The notes under the pieces: model-generated
The model's input: only the letters and a program-made list of their open reading frames with translations
Told to the model about the DNA's origin: nothing
Database searches by the model: none
Program-made: the position numbers and the translations under genes
Shown here: piece by piece, positions 1-6,209 of the stretch
Position numbering within the stretch: the first letter of the stretch is position 1
Layout: the number at the start of each line of letters is the position of its first letter
Assembly (NCBI GenBank): GCA_945787625.1
Contig: CALZJL010000025.1
Location: 1-10,183, forward strand
Reading direction: 5' to 3'
DNA from: an uncultured Prevotellaceae bacterium
GTDB taxonomy: Bacteria > Bacteroidota > Bacteroidia > Bacteroidales > Bacteroidaceae
DNA: 10,183 nucleotides

Positions 1-12
1 AACCTCAAAACC

Positions 13-1218
13 TCACAAATTATACGTATGCAGACTGTCTTTGGCTGCGGGGAGGTAGTTGACGCCGTACCATGTGATCTGGAGGGCGAGGAATGTGAGG
101 AGGAGTACGATGGTGTAGCGTGAGCTGCGATGGTTGCTGAGGTGGAGGGGAATTAGGCTGAGAAGCCAGGTGGTGGCTGCCCAGTTTTCTTTGGCGTCCC
201 AGCTCCAGTAGTCGCCCCATGCTTGGCGGGCCCATACGGCACCTGTGAGCATGCCGATGATGAGGAGGGCTGAGGAGCTGCGGAAGAGGGAGTGGGTGTA
301 GCTCTGGAGTTGGGGGTAACGGTGCTGGGATAGGCGGCTGATGAGGGACATGGCCATGAGTGAGTAGGCGACCATGTAGAGGAAGAGGTGTGGGACGAAC
401 CACCATGAGCGGAGGGCGGGCATGAGGGTGCTGAAGTTGATTTTTGCTATGCTGAAAATGGTGAAGGCAATGGTGAGTATGATGAGGGTGGGTATGGTGA
501 TCTTGGGACGCCAGGTGCCGATGAATTGGCGGAGGGAGCCGAGGGCGAGGAGGGCCATGCCGAGGTAAACGAGGGGGAGCCAGGGCTCGCGGACAATCTG
601 GAGTATGGTGTAGCGTTGGGCTTGTCGGTCGTAGCCGCTTTGGAGTATGGTGTAGCCGCGATAGGTGGCGGGGGCGTTGACGGAGGTGGTAAGTTCTGTG
701 GTGTCGGCAAGGAGGTGGCTGGTGTATTGGCGTGGACTGGTGTGGTCGTCGTAGTAGTCGATGTGGAAGTCTGTGAGCTGGAGGGTGAAGGGAAGGGGGA
801 CGTTGTGGCCGTCGGTGGTGTAGGCGGTATTTTGGGGCCAGTGGGGGGTGAGCATGAGTTTGGCGCGTGTGACGTCGGGGGCTCCCCAGTATGCTCCGTA
901 GATGATGAGGAGTATGCCGAGGTGTATGGCGGTGAAGGTCCAGGGCTTGTGGCGCTTGATGGCTTGGTATATGGTGAGTATGAGGGTGGTCTGGAGTATG
1001 AGGAGGTAGAGGGCGAAGAGGATGGTGGTGTGGAGGGAAAGGCCGAGGGTTCCTTCGAGGGAGAGGGCGAGAGCGCCGATGATGAGTTGTATGATGGCGC
1101 TGTGGGGGGTTGTGAGCTTCCGCACGTAGGAGGTGTGGCCGTAGCGTGTGGCTATGGCTATGACGGCGGTGAGATGGCTGAGGGCAAGGAGGAGGGTGGC
1201 GGGAGATTCGAGGGTCAT
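13..1218 (-). CDS. ccsA: ResB/CcsA fusion (CcsBA-type cytochrome c heme lyase), compact form
   Basis: Membrane protein of System II cytochrome c biogenesis, which carries heme across the inner membrane and attaches it to apocytochrome CXXCH motifs. The 401-aa product starts with ATG. Residues about 8-110 hold three hydrophobic helices, ending in a segment with H99. Residues about 112-210 resemble the periplasmic ResB (CcsB) region, with 'LPFTLQLTDF' (142-151) and 'NAPATYRGYTILQSG' (181-195). Residues about 213-401 are CcsA-like: 'LMPALRSWW' (265-273), H277, the Trp-rich WWD signature 'WGDYWSWDAKENWA' (334-347), H359, and 'SLHTYNL' with H397 at the end. By analogy with CcsBA, H99 and H359 would be the membrane heme ligands and H277 and H397 the outer ones; this assignment is inferred. 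The protein is far shorter than the roughly 900-residue fusions of epsilonproteobacteria. It is last in the minus-strand run, 182 bp after the TPR gene. No cytochrome gene is visible nearby. Confidence 0.9.
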   Translation of the reverse strand: MTLESPATLLLALSHLTAVIAIATRYGHTSYVRKLTTPHSAIIQLIIGALALSLEGTLGLSLHTTILFALYLLILQTTLILTIYQAIKRHKPWTFTAIHLGILLIIYGAYWGAPDVTRAKLMLTPHWPQNTAYTTDGHNVPLPFTLQLTDFHIDYYDDHTSPRQYTSHLLADTTELTTSVNAPATYRGYTILQSGYDRQAQRYTILQIVREPWLPLVYLGMALLALGSLRQFIGTWRPKITIPTLIILTIAFTIFSIAKINFSTLMPALRSWWFVPHLFLYMVAYSLMAMSLISRLSQHRYPQLQSYTHSLFRSSSALLIIGMLTGAVWARQAWGDYWSWDAKENWAATTWLLSLIPLHLSNHRSSRYTIVLLLTFLALQITWYGVNYLPAAKDSLHTYNL

Positions 1219-1223
1219 TTTTT

Positions 1224-1301
1224 GTTGTTTAGTTATTTTGTTGGTTGATTGTTGTTTGGTTGGTTGTTTAGTTGGTTGGTTGGTTGATTGTTGTTTGATT
1301 G
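1224..1301. repeat. 39-bp imperfect tandem duplication in ccsA leader
   Basis: Two adjacent 39-bp units, 1224-1262 and 1263-1301, agree at 35 of 39 positions by hand alignment. They share GTTGTTTAGTT at their starts and an exact 19-bp block GTTGGTTGATTGTTGTTTG at 1240-1258 and 1279-1297. A degraded third partial copy may follow to about 1325. Read on the minus strand this is an A/C-rich 5' leader directly ahead of the ccsA start codon. Confidence 0.85.
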
Positions 1302-1369
1302 GTTCTTTGTTGTTTGTTTTGTTGTACCGTCATCTGGCTGCATATAGTCGTTAGAACCAACTAAACAAC
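1263..1369 (-). repeat. 15-bp perfect inverted repeat (long hairpin potential) in ccsA leader
   Basis: GTTGTTTAGTTGGTT at 1263-1277 is the exact reverse complement of AACCAACTAAACAAC at 1355-1369, with 77 bp between the arms. In a minus-strand transcript the arm from 1369-1355 comes first and could pair with the later arm about 45 nt upstream of the ccsA start. The right arm lies in an A/C-rich tract with its own 13-bp direct repeat CTAAACAACTAAA at 1361-1373 and 1385-1397, so several alternative pairings are possible. It does not look like a standard intrinsic terminator: the stem is AU-rich and the loop is long. Confidence 0.75.
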
Positions 1370-1400
1370 TAAATAACAAATAAGCTAAACAACTAAAAAA

Positions 1401-3350
1401 CTAACTCCCTTCTCTTGAATATTTTTTGATGTGACTGTATGCTTGGTAGATGCCCATTTCGCCTGCGCGAGAGAAGTCGGCGAGGGCTTTTTCTTTTTGT
1501 TTGGTGTGTATGTAGGCTATGGCGCGGTTGTAGTATGGGTCTGGGAGTTGGGGGTTGGCTTCGATGGCGCGGGTATAGGACTCGATGGCTTTGTCGTATT
1601 GCTGGAGCTGAAGGTATATGTTGCCTTGGTTGTAGTGGGCGTAGGCGAAGGTGGGGTCGAGTTCGATGGCACGGCTGATATCGCTTAGGGCGTGCTGGAG
1701 GTGCTGATCTGCGGGGGTGGTGCTGTTGTCGCTCTGGAGGGCGTGAGCTTTGGCTTGGTGGGCTTGGGCGCGAAGGAAGTAGATGAGGGGGGCGGTGGTG
1801 GAGGTAGTGATGTCGCTCTGGCTGAGGACGCTGATGGTGCTTTCAAAGTCGCGCACCAGGTAGTGGTCGAGGGCGAGCTGGAGGGCTTTGGTGGTGGGCT
1901 GGCTCTGGTGGAGACGACGCTGATGGTGGGCGATAAGGGCGGTGTCGAGGGTGGCTTCTTGGGTGGTGAGGCAGAGGGGCTGGTCGAGGAGGTGACGGTT
2001 GTTGATGCGGTCTACGTGGGTGCTGTAAGCAACGTATTTGTGGGGCTCGTTTTGACCTCGATAGAAGGAGAGGAGGTAGTTGGGGAGGGGGCGTAGCTCG
2101 ACTTTGCGGTTTTGTATCTTGCCGCGCCACTCGCTGGCATAGAGGACTTTGTTGTCTTCTTGTTCGTCGGTGATGAGTTTATTGTAGGCGTTGATGTCGT
2201 GGTCTTCTTTTTTGCGGGTGGTCTTTTGGGCTTTGTAGGTGCCGGTGCGGACTTCCATCTCGGCTTTGAGGACGCGGAATTCGTCGCGCTCGGCTCCGTA
2301 TTTGTCGCCGATCTTGCGGAGTATGCTGGCGCGGTGGCGGTAGCCTGTCCAGAATTGTGGATACTGGTCGATGACGGCGCTGATGTCGCGTATGGCTCCG
2401 TGGTAGTCGCCTGTCTGGTCAAGGAGTATGGCGCGGTTGTAGAGGGCTATCATGTTGTGGGGGTCGAGGGTGAGAATGTAGTCGAGGTCTTCGATGGCGA
2501 GGTTGTCTTCGCCGACTTGGGCACGGAGTAGGCCGCGGTTGTAGTGGGCGACGTAGTTGGTCTTGTCGAGCTCGATGGCGCGGTCGTAGTCGCTCATGGC
2601 TCCACGAAGGTTGTTTTGATGGTAGCGGGCGAGGGCACGCTGGACGTAGAGGGGTGCGTGACGGGGCTTTTGGGAGATGGCGCGGTTGAGGGCGTCTTCG
2701 GCTTGGGCGCAGCTGTCGTGGCTAAGGAGAAGGACGGCTTTCATGCTCCATGCGGTGCCGTCGTAGGGGTCGAGCTCGATGGCGTGGTCTATGTAGCTCT
2801 CGGCGAGGAGGGTGTCTTGCTTCATGATGGCGACTTCGGCTTTCATGGTGTGGTGGGTGGGGTCGGTGGGCCAGAGGGTGAGGATGCTGTCGAGGGCGTG
2901 GTCGGCGCTGTCGAGTTGCTTGGTCTCAATCATGCAGTAGACCATGTTGTGCCATGAGGGTTTGTCGGTGGTGTTTTGGCTGAGGGCTACTTGGTAGTCT
3001 GCGATGGCTTGGGGGTATTGCTGGGTGTTGATGTGGCAGATGGCGCGTAGCTGGTAGTAGCGTGAGTTGAAGGGGCTTTTGTCGATGGCGGTGGTGATGT
3101 CGGCTTGGGCTCCGGCGTAGTCTTCGAGGTAGAACTTGGCGAGGGCGCGGTAGTAGTAGGGCTCGTGGAGGTAGGGCTTGGCGGAGATGACGGTGTTGAA
3201 GCGTTGTATGGCAAGGGTGTAGTCTTCGTAGTATAGGGCATTGCGTCCCATCATCATGACTTTATCGGTGCGTATCTGGGCTTGTATGATGTGGGGCAGG
3301 ACGGCGAGGAGGAGGGCCCAAAGGAGGTGGCGGAGGACTGTTCTTGTCAT
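1401..3350 (-). CDS. Exported tetratricopeptide-repeat protein
   Basis: Large 649-aa repeat protein of unknown specific role; TPR arrays usually act as protein-binding scaffolds. A signal peptide is clear at residues 1-24 (basic start, Leu-rich core, likely cleavage after 'IIQA'), so it is probably periplasmic or envelope-associated. About nine or ten TPR units fill residues about 35-365, with typical signatures such as 'AMSDYDRAIELDKTNYVAHY' (251-270). Residues about 370-545 are not clearly TPR and include a charged stretch (378-400) and 'VLYASEWRGKIQNRKVEL' (402-419). Two or three further TPRs occupy about 545-632. Similar TPR proteins beside def are common in Bacteroidales; this is from family memory, not a search. 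It starts 45 nt after def ends, in the same direction, and is likely co-transcribed. The ATG at 3350 is chosen because it gives the complete signal peptide. Confidence 0.9.
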   Translation of the reverse strand: MTRTVLRHLLWALLLAVLPHIIQAQIRTDKVMMMGRNALYYEDYTLAIQRFNTVISAKPYLHEPYYYRALAKFYLEDYAGAQADITTAIDKSPFNSRYYQLRAICHINTQQYPQAIADYQVALSQNTTDKPSWHNMVYCMIETKQLDSADHALDSILTLWPTDPTHHTMKAEVAIMKQDTLLAESYIDHAIELDPYDGTAWSMKAVLLLSHDSCAQAEDALNRAISQKPRHAPLYVQRALARYHQNNLRGAMSDYDRAIELDKTNYVAHYNRGLLRAQVGEDNLAIEDLDYILTLDPHNMIALYNRAILLDQTGDYHGAIRDISAVIDQYPQFWTGYRHRASILRKIGDKYGAERDEFRVLKAEMEVRTGTYKAQKTTRKKEDHDINAYNKLITDEQEDNKVLYASEWRGKIQNRKVELRPLPNYLLSFYRGQNEPHKYVAYSTHVDRINNRHLLDQPLCLTTQEATLDTALIAHHQRRLHQSQPTTKALQLALDHYLVRDFESTISVLSQSDITTSTTAPLIYFLRAQAHQAKAHALQSDNSTTPADQHLQHALSDISRAIELDPTFAYAHYNQGNIYLQLQQYDKAIESYTRAIEANPQLPDPYYNRAIAYIHTKQKEKALADFSRAGEMGIYQAYSHIKKYSREGS

Positions 3351-3395
3351 GTGCGTTGGGGGCTTGATGGGTTTGTTTCCTTTTGTGCGGGTGGG

Positions 3396-3953
3396 CTATT
3401 TCCTTGGAGGCTTGACTTTGTAGTTGGCTGTGAATTGGCCTTTGACGAGGGCTTTGAGTTTGTTTTGCATGAGTTGACGACGGAGACCTTTGAGGTGGTC
3501 GGTGTAGACGATGCCGTCGAGGTGGTCGAATTCGTGTTGCATGACACGGGCGAGGTAGCCGTCGACCCATTCGTCGTGCGTGTCGAAGTTTTCGTCTTGG
3601 TAGGTGACGCGGATTCTGGTGGAGCGGGTGATTTTGTCGCTGAGTCCGGGGAGGGAGAGGCAGCCTTCTTCTTGGGTGTCGGTCTCGGGGCTGTATTCTT
3701 CGATGTAGGGGTTGATGAAGAGGCGTTTGTAGCCTTTGTATTGGGGCTCGTCGTCGCTGATGATGTCGAGGTCGATGATGGCCATGCGGATAGGGAGGCC
3801 TACTTGGGGGGCTGCGAGGCCTACGCCGCCGCTGTGGGTGAGGGTGTCCCACATGTTTTGTATGGTCTGGGCGAGATCGGGGTAGTCGGGGGTGATCTCT
3901 TGGGTCTCTTTCTTGAGGACGGGTTGTCCGTAGGTGTAGATGGGTAGTATCAT
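3396..3953 (-). CDS. def: Peptide deformylase
   Basis: Cytoplasmic metalloenzyme that removes the N-formyl group from new polypeptides at the ribosome. All three family motifs are present in the 185-aa product: 'GVGLAAPQ' (43-50), 'EGCLSLPG' with the metal-binding Cys98 (96-103), and 'QHEFDH' (139-144) with metal ligands H140 and H144 and catalytic E141. The length is normal for the family. The frame also has an ATG at 3998, but I chose 3953: it begins with the typical 'MILPIYTYGQPVL', and the longer form would add 15 residues that overlap the end of ruvX. The gap to ruvX is 23 nt and to the TPR gene 45 nt, which suggests one operon. The sequence 'INPYIEEYSPETDTQEEGCLS' region keeps the normal spacing between motifs 1 and 2. 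Confidence 0.97.
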   Translation of the reverse strand: MILPIYTYGQPVLKKETQEITPDYPDLAQTIQNMWDTLTHSGGVGLAAPQVGLPIRMAIIDLDIISDDEPQYKGYKRLFINPYIEEYSPETDTQEEGCLSLPGLSDKITRSTRIRVTYQDENFDTHDEWVDGYLARVMQHEFDHLDGIVYTDHLKGLRRQLMQNKLKALVKGQFTANYKVKPPRK

Positions 3954-3976
3954 ATTGTGCTGCTTGGGGGTGTGGG

Positions 3977-4390
3977 TTATTTCCTGCGCTCCATCCACCC
4001 TTGGAGGATGATGGTGGCGCTGATGGTGTCAACGAGGGCTTTGTCGCGACGTGCCTTGCGGCTGATGCCGCTTTCTATCATGGCTTGATGGGCGAGGACG
4101 CTGGTGTAGCGTTCGTCCCACCACTCGACGGGGATGTGGGGGAGGATCTTTGTGAGTTGTGCTACAAAGGCCTGGACGCGTGGTAGGTTTTCGCTGTCCA
4201 GGCCGTTGGTTTGTTTGGGCAAGCCGACTATGATTCGTTCTACGGCTTCACGCTGGGTGTAGTCTTTGAGAAACGTCATTAGTCGGGGGGTGTCTACGGT
4301 GGTGAGGCCGTTGGCGATGATTTGGCAGGGGTCTGTGACTGCTATGCCTGTGCGCTTCTTGCCGTAGTCTATGCTTAGTATGCGTGCCAT
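3977..4390 (-). CDS. ruvX: RuvX/YqgF family RNase H-fold nuclease
   Basis: Member of the YqgF family, annotated as putative pre-16S rRNA nuclease or Holliday junction resolvase; the family has been linked to 16S rRNA 5' maturation and to recombination. The 137-aa product shows the RNase H-like fold marks: 'ILSIDYGKKRTGIAVTD' (4-20) with the first acidic residue D8, 'IIVGLPKQTNG' (53-63), 'WWDERYTSVLA' (90-100), and 'KALVDTISATIILQGW' (117-132) with the C-terminal acidic residue D121. An in-frame ATG at 4411 would add seven residues and overlap the upstream gene by 22 nt. I prefer 4390 because 'MARILSIDYG' is the usual start and its ATG shares one base with the TAA stop of the SPOR gene (TAATG), a translational-coupling arrangement. 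def follows after 23 nt. Confidence 0.95.
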   Translation of the reverse strand: MARILSIDYGKKRTGIAVTDPCQIIANGLTTVDTPRLMTFLKDYTQREAVERIIVGLPKQTNGLDSENLPRVQAFVAQLTKILPHIPVEWWDERYTSVLAHQAMIESGISRKARRDKALVDTISATIILQGWMERRK

Positions 4391-4890
4391 TATTTCTTGT
4401 ACAGGAGCCACGCGCCTTGGTATTGGCTGATGACTTTGTCGCGCATCTGGGCTGCTGCGGCTTTCTCGTTGTGGGTGCTGATGATGACGCGATACATATT
4501 TTCGGTGCTCTTGGCAACCTGGGCGTCGTAGCCTTGCTCTTTGAGTTTGTTCTGGAGGTTGACGGCGTTGGTCTCGATGCCGAAGCTGCCTACGACGACG
4601 CTGTATGCTTTCAGTCCGCTTCCGGCGACGAGGGATACGTCTTCGGTGCGTACGCTGACGTTGCTATAGTCGGGGGTGGCGGTTGCGGTGGTCTCGGTGG
4701 TCGTCGTGGTCTCGACTGGGGTCACGGCTACTGGGGCTGTGGTCTCTGCGGGCTTTTCTGCGGGCTTGGCTGCTGCTTCTTGGGCTTGGGATTTCTCGTA
4801 GGCTTTCTTGTAGGCGCTTTCTCCGCTTTTGCATGAGCTCATGGCGAGGGCTATGATTGCCGCTGTGCCGAATAGGACTGTTTTCTTCAT
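4390..4890 (-). CDS. SPOR-domain lipoprotein
   Basis: Predicted 166-aa envelope lipoprotein. Residues 1-20 form a lipoprotein signal ending in 'ALAMSSC', with C20 the likely lipidated cysteine. Residues about 21-75 are a flexible Ala/Lys/Glu then Pro/Thr-rich linker (six consecutive Thr-rich codons around 60-70), typical of a tether through the periplasm. Residues about 94-166 match a SPOR domain ('AYSVVVGSFGIETNAVNLQN', then a long second half ending in 'WLLYKK'). SPOR domains bind peptidoglycan glycan strands lacking stem peptides, as found at division septa, so a role at the cell wall or division site is inferred. It is first in the minus-strand run, overlaps ruvX by one base, and has a good Bacteroidota -7 promoter element about 43 nt upstream. 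Confidence 0.9.
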   Translation of the reverse strand: MKKTVLFGTAAIIALAMSSCKSGESAYKKAYEKSQAQEAAAKPAEKPAETTAPVAVTPVETTTTTETTATATPDYSNVSVRTEDVSLVAGSGLKAYSVVVGSFGIETNAVNLQNKLKEQGYDAQVAKSTENMYRVIISTHNEKAAAAQMRDKVISQYQGAWLLYKK

Positions 4891-4932
4891 TTTGTTATTC
4901 TTGTTTTTTTGTTGTTATCGTGTTTCTGATTG

Positions 4933-4940
4933 CAAATTTA
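4933..4940 (-). promoter_or_regulatory. Candidate -7 promoter element for SPOR-ruvX-def operon
   Basis: The minus strand reads TAAATTTG here, an exact match to the Bacteroidota housekeeping -7 consensus TAnnTTTG. It lies about 43 nt upstream of the lipoprotein start codon. No convincing TTTG -33 element is seen at the expected distance, so the call rests on one half of the promoter and on position. Confidence 0.55.
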
Positions 4941-5057
4941 CTATTTTTTTGTGTATTTGTGTCTGTGTTTCTTACTAATATTGCTTATCGTGTCATAATT
5001 TTTTGTTAAATATCGATTTTTCTGGGGCTCTGTGGTGTGTCTGTGGTTTTTTTTGTC

Positions 5058-5065
5058 TATATTTG
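5058..5065 (+). promoter_or_regulatory. Candidate -7 promoter element for ytxH operon
   Basis: The plus strand reads TATATTTG, matching TAnnTTTG, 85 nt ahead of the ytxH start. No clear -33 TTTG is found at normal spacing. A weaker alternative, TAACTTTA at 5127-5134, lies closer to the gene. The region is T-rich, so chance matches are likely. Confidence 0.35.
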
Positions 5066-5150
5066 TGGTGGAGTTTTATCGTGGTCTGGGTGTTCCCTGG
5101 GTCGTGGATAATTCGCCGCTATTGTATAACTTTAATTATTATTCCGTATT

Positions 5151-5360
5151 ATGAAAGGTGTAAATTTCTTGTTGGCGTTTATCGGCGGTGCTGCTGTTGG
5201 TGCTGCTTGTGGTATCTTGTTTGCTCCGGAGAGGGGTGTGGATACTCGCTCTCGTATCGTTGATGCTCTGAAGAAGCGTGGCATCAAGTTGAGCAAGAAG
5301 GAGATGGAGGATTTGGCGAGTGATATCGCTGAGGATCTTGGCATTGGTAATGTTGAGTAA
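5151..5360 (+). CDS. YtxH-like small membrane protein
   Basis: A 69-aa protein with one N-terminal membrane segment rich in small residues, 'LLAFIGGAAVGAACGILFAP' (7-26), followed by 'ERGVDTRSRIVDALKKRG', which matches the Gly-helix plus 'FAPxxGxxTR' pattern of the YtxH family. The rest (36-69) is charged and probably helical. YtxH proteins are linked to envelope or general stress in several bacteria, but the molecular function is unknown. No Shine-Dalgarno sequence is seen before the ATG, as usual in Bacteroidota. It is the first gene of a plus-strand cluster: its TAA shares one base with the ATG of the holin-like gene. Confidence 0.85.
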   Translation: MKGVNFLLAFIGGAAVGAACGILFAPERGVDTRSRIVDALKKRGIKLSKKEMEDLASDIAEDLGIGNVE

Positions 5361-5713
5361 TGGATGATTTCAAGGTATTGTTTCTGCAGCTGAGGGATTA
5401 TCTGAGGTTGCAGAGAGAGAATGCTGCTATGGGCGCGGCTGAGGGGCTGACTGTGGTTCTCTCGGCCGTGGCCATTGGTTTCGTGGTCATCAATCTTGTG
5501 CTGGCGGTGTTGCTGCTGCTGGGCTTTGCGTTGGCTTATTGGCTGGGTGATTTGCTTGGCTGTGATGCGCTGGGCTTTGTGGTGGTGGCTGGAATTATGG
5601 TGCTGCTGGGAATGGTGTTTTGGCTTAAGAGGAGGGATTGGATTACGAATCCTATCGCGCGGCTTATGGTGATGGTGTTTATGTCGGACGGAAATAAGGA
5701 GGATGGTGTATGA
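5360..5713 (+). CDS. Phage holin-like (Hol-X/DUF1469-type) membrane protein
   Basis: A 117-aa protein with an amphipathic charged N-terminus (1-28), two hydrophobic helices at about 31-60 and 71-89, and a basic tail starting 'LKRRDWITNPIARLM' (89-103). Two close helices with a short turn fit the holin-X / DUF1469 superfamily. Despite the name, chromosomal members next to YtxH genes are common and are not phage lysis genes; there is no endolysin or other phage gene here. The likely location is the inner membrane. The start overlaps the stop of ytxH (TAATG) and the stop overlaps the next start (ATGA), so translation of the cluster is probably coupled. Family assignment is by pattern only. Confidence 0.8.
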   Translation: MDDFKVLFLQLRDYLRLQRENAAMGAAEGLTVVLSAVAIGFVVINLVLAVLLLLGFALAYWLGDLLGCDALGFVVVAGIMVLLGMVFWLKRRDWITNPIARLMVMVFMSDGNKEDGV

Positions 5714-5982
5714 GTAGTGTGGTTGATGAGATTTTGGCTGCTCCGGACGCGCTGGAGGCTCTGAGCCGTTGCCGGAGGGCTAAGAGGGCTGAGGTCGGGA
5801 GGTGTGAGACTGTGCTGGTGGAGAGGGCGCGGAAGGCTTTTGCTCCTCTGCCTAAGGCTAATAATCGTATGGAGCTGGCTGTGAATGCGGCTAAGGGGGC
5901 GTTTAATGTCTTTCAGGGTGTGTGGCTTGGCGTGAGGATCGTGAGGGGGGTGAAGTCGGCGTTTTCGGGCTGGAGGAGGTGA
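5710..5982 (+). CDS. Small basic protein of unknown function in ytxH cluster
   Basis: A 90-aa protein I do not recognise at family level. Residues 1-45 are probably helical and highly charged ('ALEALSRCRRAKRAEVGRCE'), and residues about 57-85 form a moderately hydrophobic stretch, 'NAAKGAFNVFQGVWLGVRIV' (59-78), that may be a membrane-interacting helix. The net charge is positive, and it ends in 'FSGWRR'. The start codon overlaps the holin-like gene by four bases (ATGA), and the stop shares a base with an ATG of the next gene. The tight coupling, more than any motif, supports it as a real gene working with YtxH and the holin-like protein at the membrane. Confidence 0.75.
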   Translation: MSSVVDEILAAPDALEALSRCRRAKRAEVGRCETVLVERARKAFAPLPKANNRMELAVNAAKGAFNVFQGVWLGVRIVRGVKSAFSGWRR

Positions 5983-5984
5983 TG

Positions 5985-6176
5985 ATGAGTGACGGTAACT
6001 TCAATAGGGCTTTGCTGCCGCATACACCGTATGCGAGTGGGCTGAAGATGGGGAGGGCGCAGATGAGGAAAAGGGCTGTGGAGGGGTTGCGTGTGTTGCT
6101 TTCGGAGCGTTGTGGGGAGCTGGGGGCTGATGTGAGGGAGGCTTTGGTGGAGGATTTTGCTGCGTTGCTTAGGTAG
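5985..6176 (+). CDS. Small protein of unknown function (63 aa)
   Basis: A soluble-looking 63-residue protein with no signal or membrane segment. The N-terminal part, 'FNRALLPHTPYASG' (6-19), is followed by a Lys/Arg-rich stretch (21-31) and a probable amphipathic helix to the end. No family is recognised. Two ATGs are possible, 5982 (sharing its A with the TGA of the previous gene) and 5985; I list 5985, but either is acceptable. The preceding bases GGAGGAGGTGATG resemble a strong Shine-Dalgarno, unusual for this lineage, but they also encode the end of the previous protein, so they may be coincidental. The upstream extension to 5922 lies in another frame of the previous gene and is rejected. 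Confidence 0.7.
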   Translation: MSDGNFNRALLPHTPYASGLKMGRAQMRKRAVEGLRVLLSERCGELGADVREALVEDFAALLR

Positions 6177-6209
6177 TTGTCTTTGTTCTTCTTTTTTTCT
6201 GTATCGGAT

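Larger units (their letters stand above)
1219..1400 (-). other. Repeat-rich leader between TPR gene and ccsA
   Basis: This 182-bp gap is low in complexity and carries no gene. On the plus strand, 1219-1321 is made almost only of G and T, while 1351-1402 is almost only A and C, around a non-repetitive core at about 1322-1354. The two parts contain tandem and inverted repeats, listed separately. I found no TAnnTTTG promoter element on the minus strand here, so whether ccsA has its own promoter or is read through from the TPR gene cannot be decided. The spacing is much longer than the others in this gene run (1-nt overlap, 23 and 45 nt). Confidence 0.7.
4891..5150. other. Divergent intergenic region, T-rich on plus strand
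   Basis: This 260-bp gap separates the minus-strand SPOR gene and the plus-strand ytxH gene and should hold promoters for both. It has many T runs (for example at 4911-4917, 4943-4950 and 5047-5054) and is clearly AT-richer than the flanking genes. Apart from the two -7-like elements listed separately I see no conserved RNA, terminator or small gene. A possible short frame from a TTG at 5003 has no coding character and runs through ytxH in another frame. Confidence 0.6.

Noticed and set aside
526..1248. 240-aa plus-strand open frame opposite ccsA, Gly/Val/Glu-rich
   Set aside because: It is antisense to a well-supported gene, has low-complexity composition expected from the G/T-rich plus strand, and shows no motif.
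1263..1369. Intrinsic terminator after the TPR gene
   Set aside because: The stem is AU-rich with a 77-nt loop and has no GC-rich hairpin followed by a U run in the minus-strand transcript.
3954..3998. Longer N-terminus for peptide deformylase from the ATG at 3998
   Set aside because: The added residues overlap the end of ruvX and do not resemble deformylase; the start at 3953 gives the usual N-terminus.
3262..4032. 256-aa minus-strand frame rich in Arg, Pro and His across def and the TPR gene start
   Set aside because: It overlaps def and the signal peptide of the TPR gene in another frame; its composition is typical of a shifted frame in A/C-rich coding DNA.
5003..5263. 86-aa Cys/Trp-rich frame from a TTG codon in the divergent intergenic region
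   Set aside because: It runs through ytxH in a different frame, has an unlikely start, and its composition simply reflects T/G-rich DNA.
5360..5713. Prophage lysis module suggested by the holin-like protein
   Set aside because: There are no endolysin, structural or integrase genes nearby, and such holin-X-type proteins next to YtxH are common chromosomal genes.
6177..6209. TTG start for the phosphoesterase
   Set aside because: The ATG at 6210 produces a normal signal peptide with basic residues before the hydrophobic core; the extension adds a second Phe-rich stretch.
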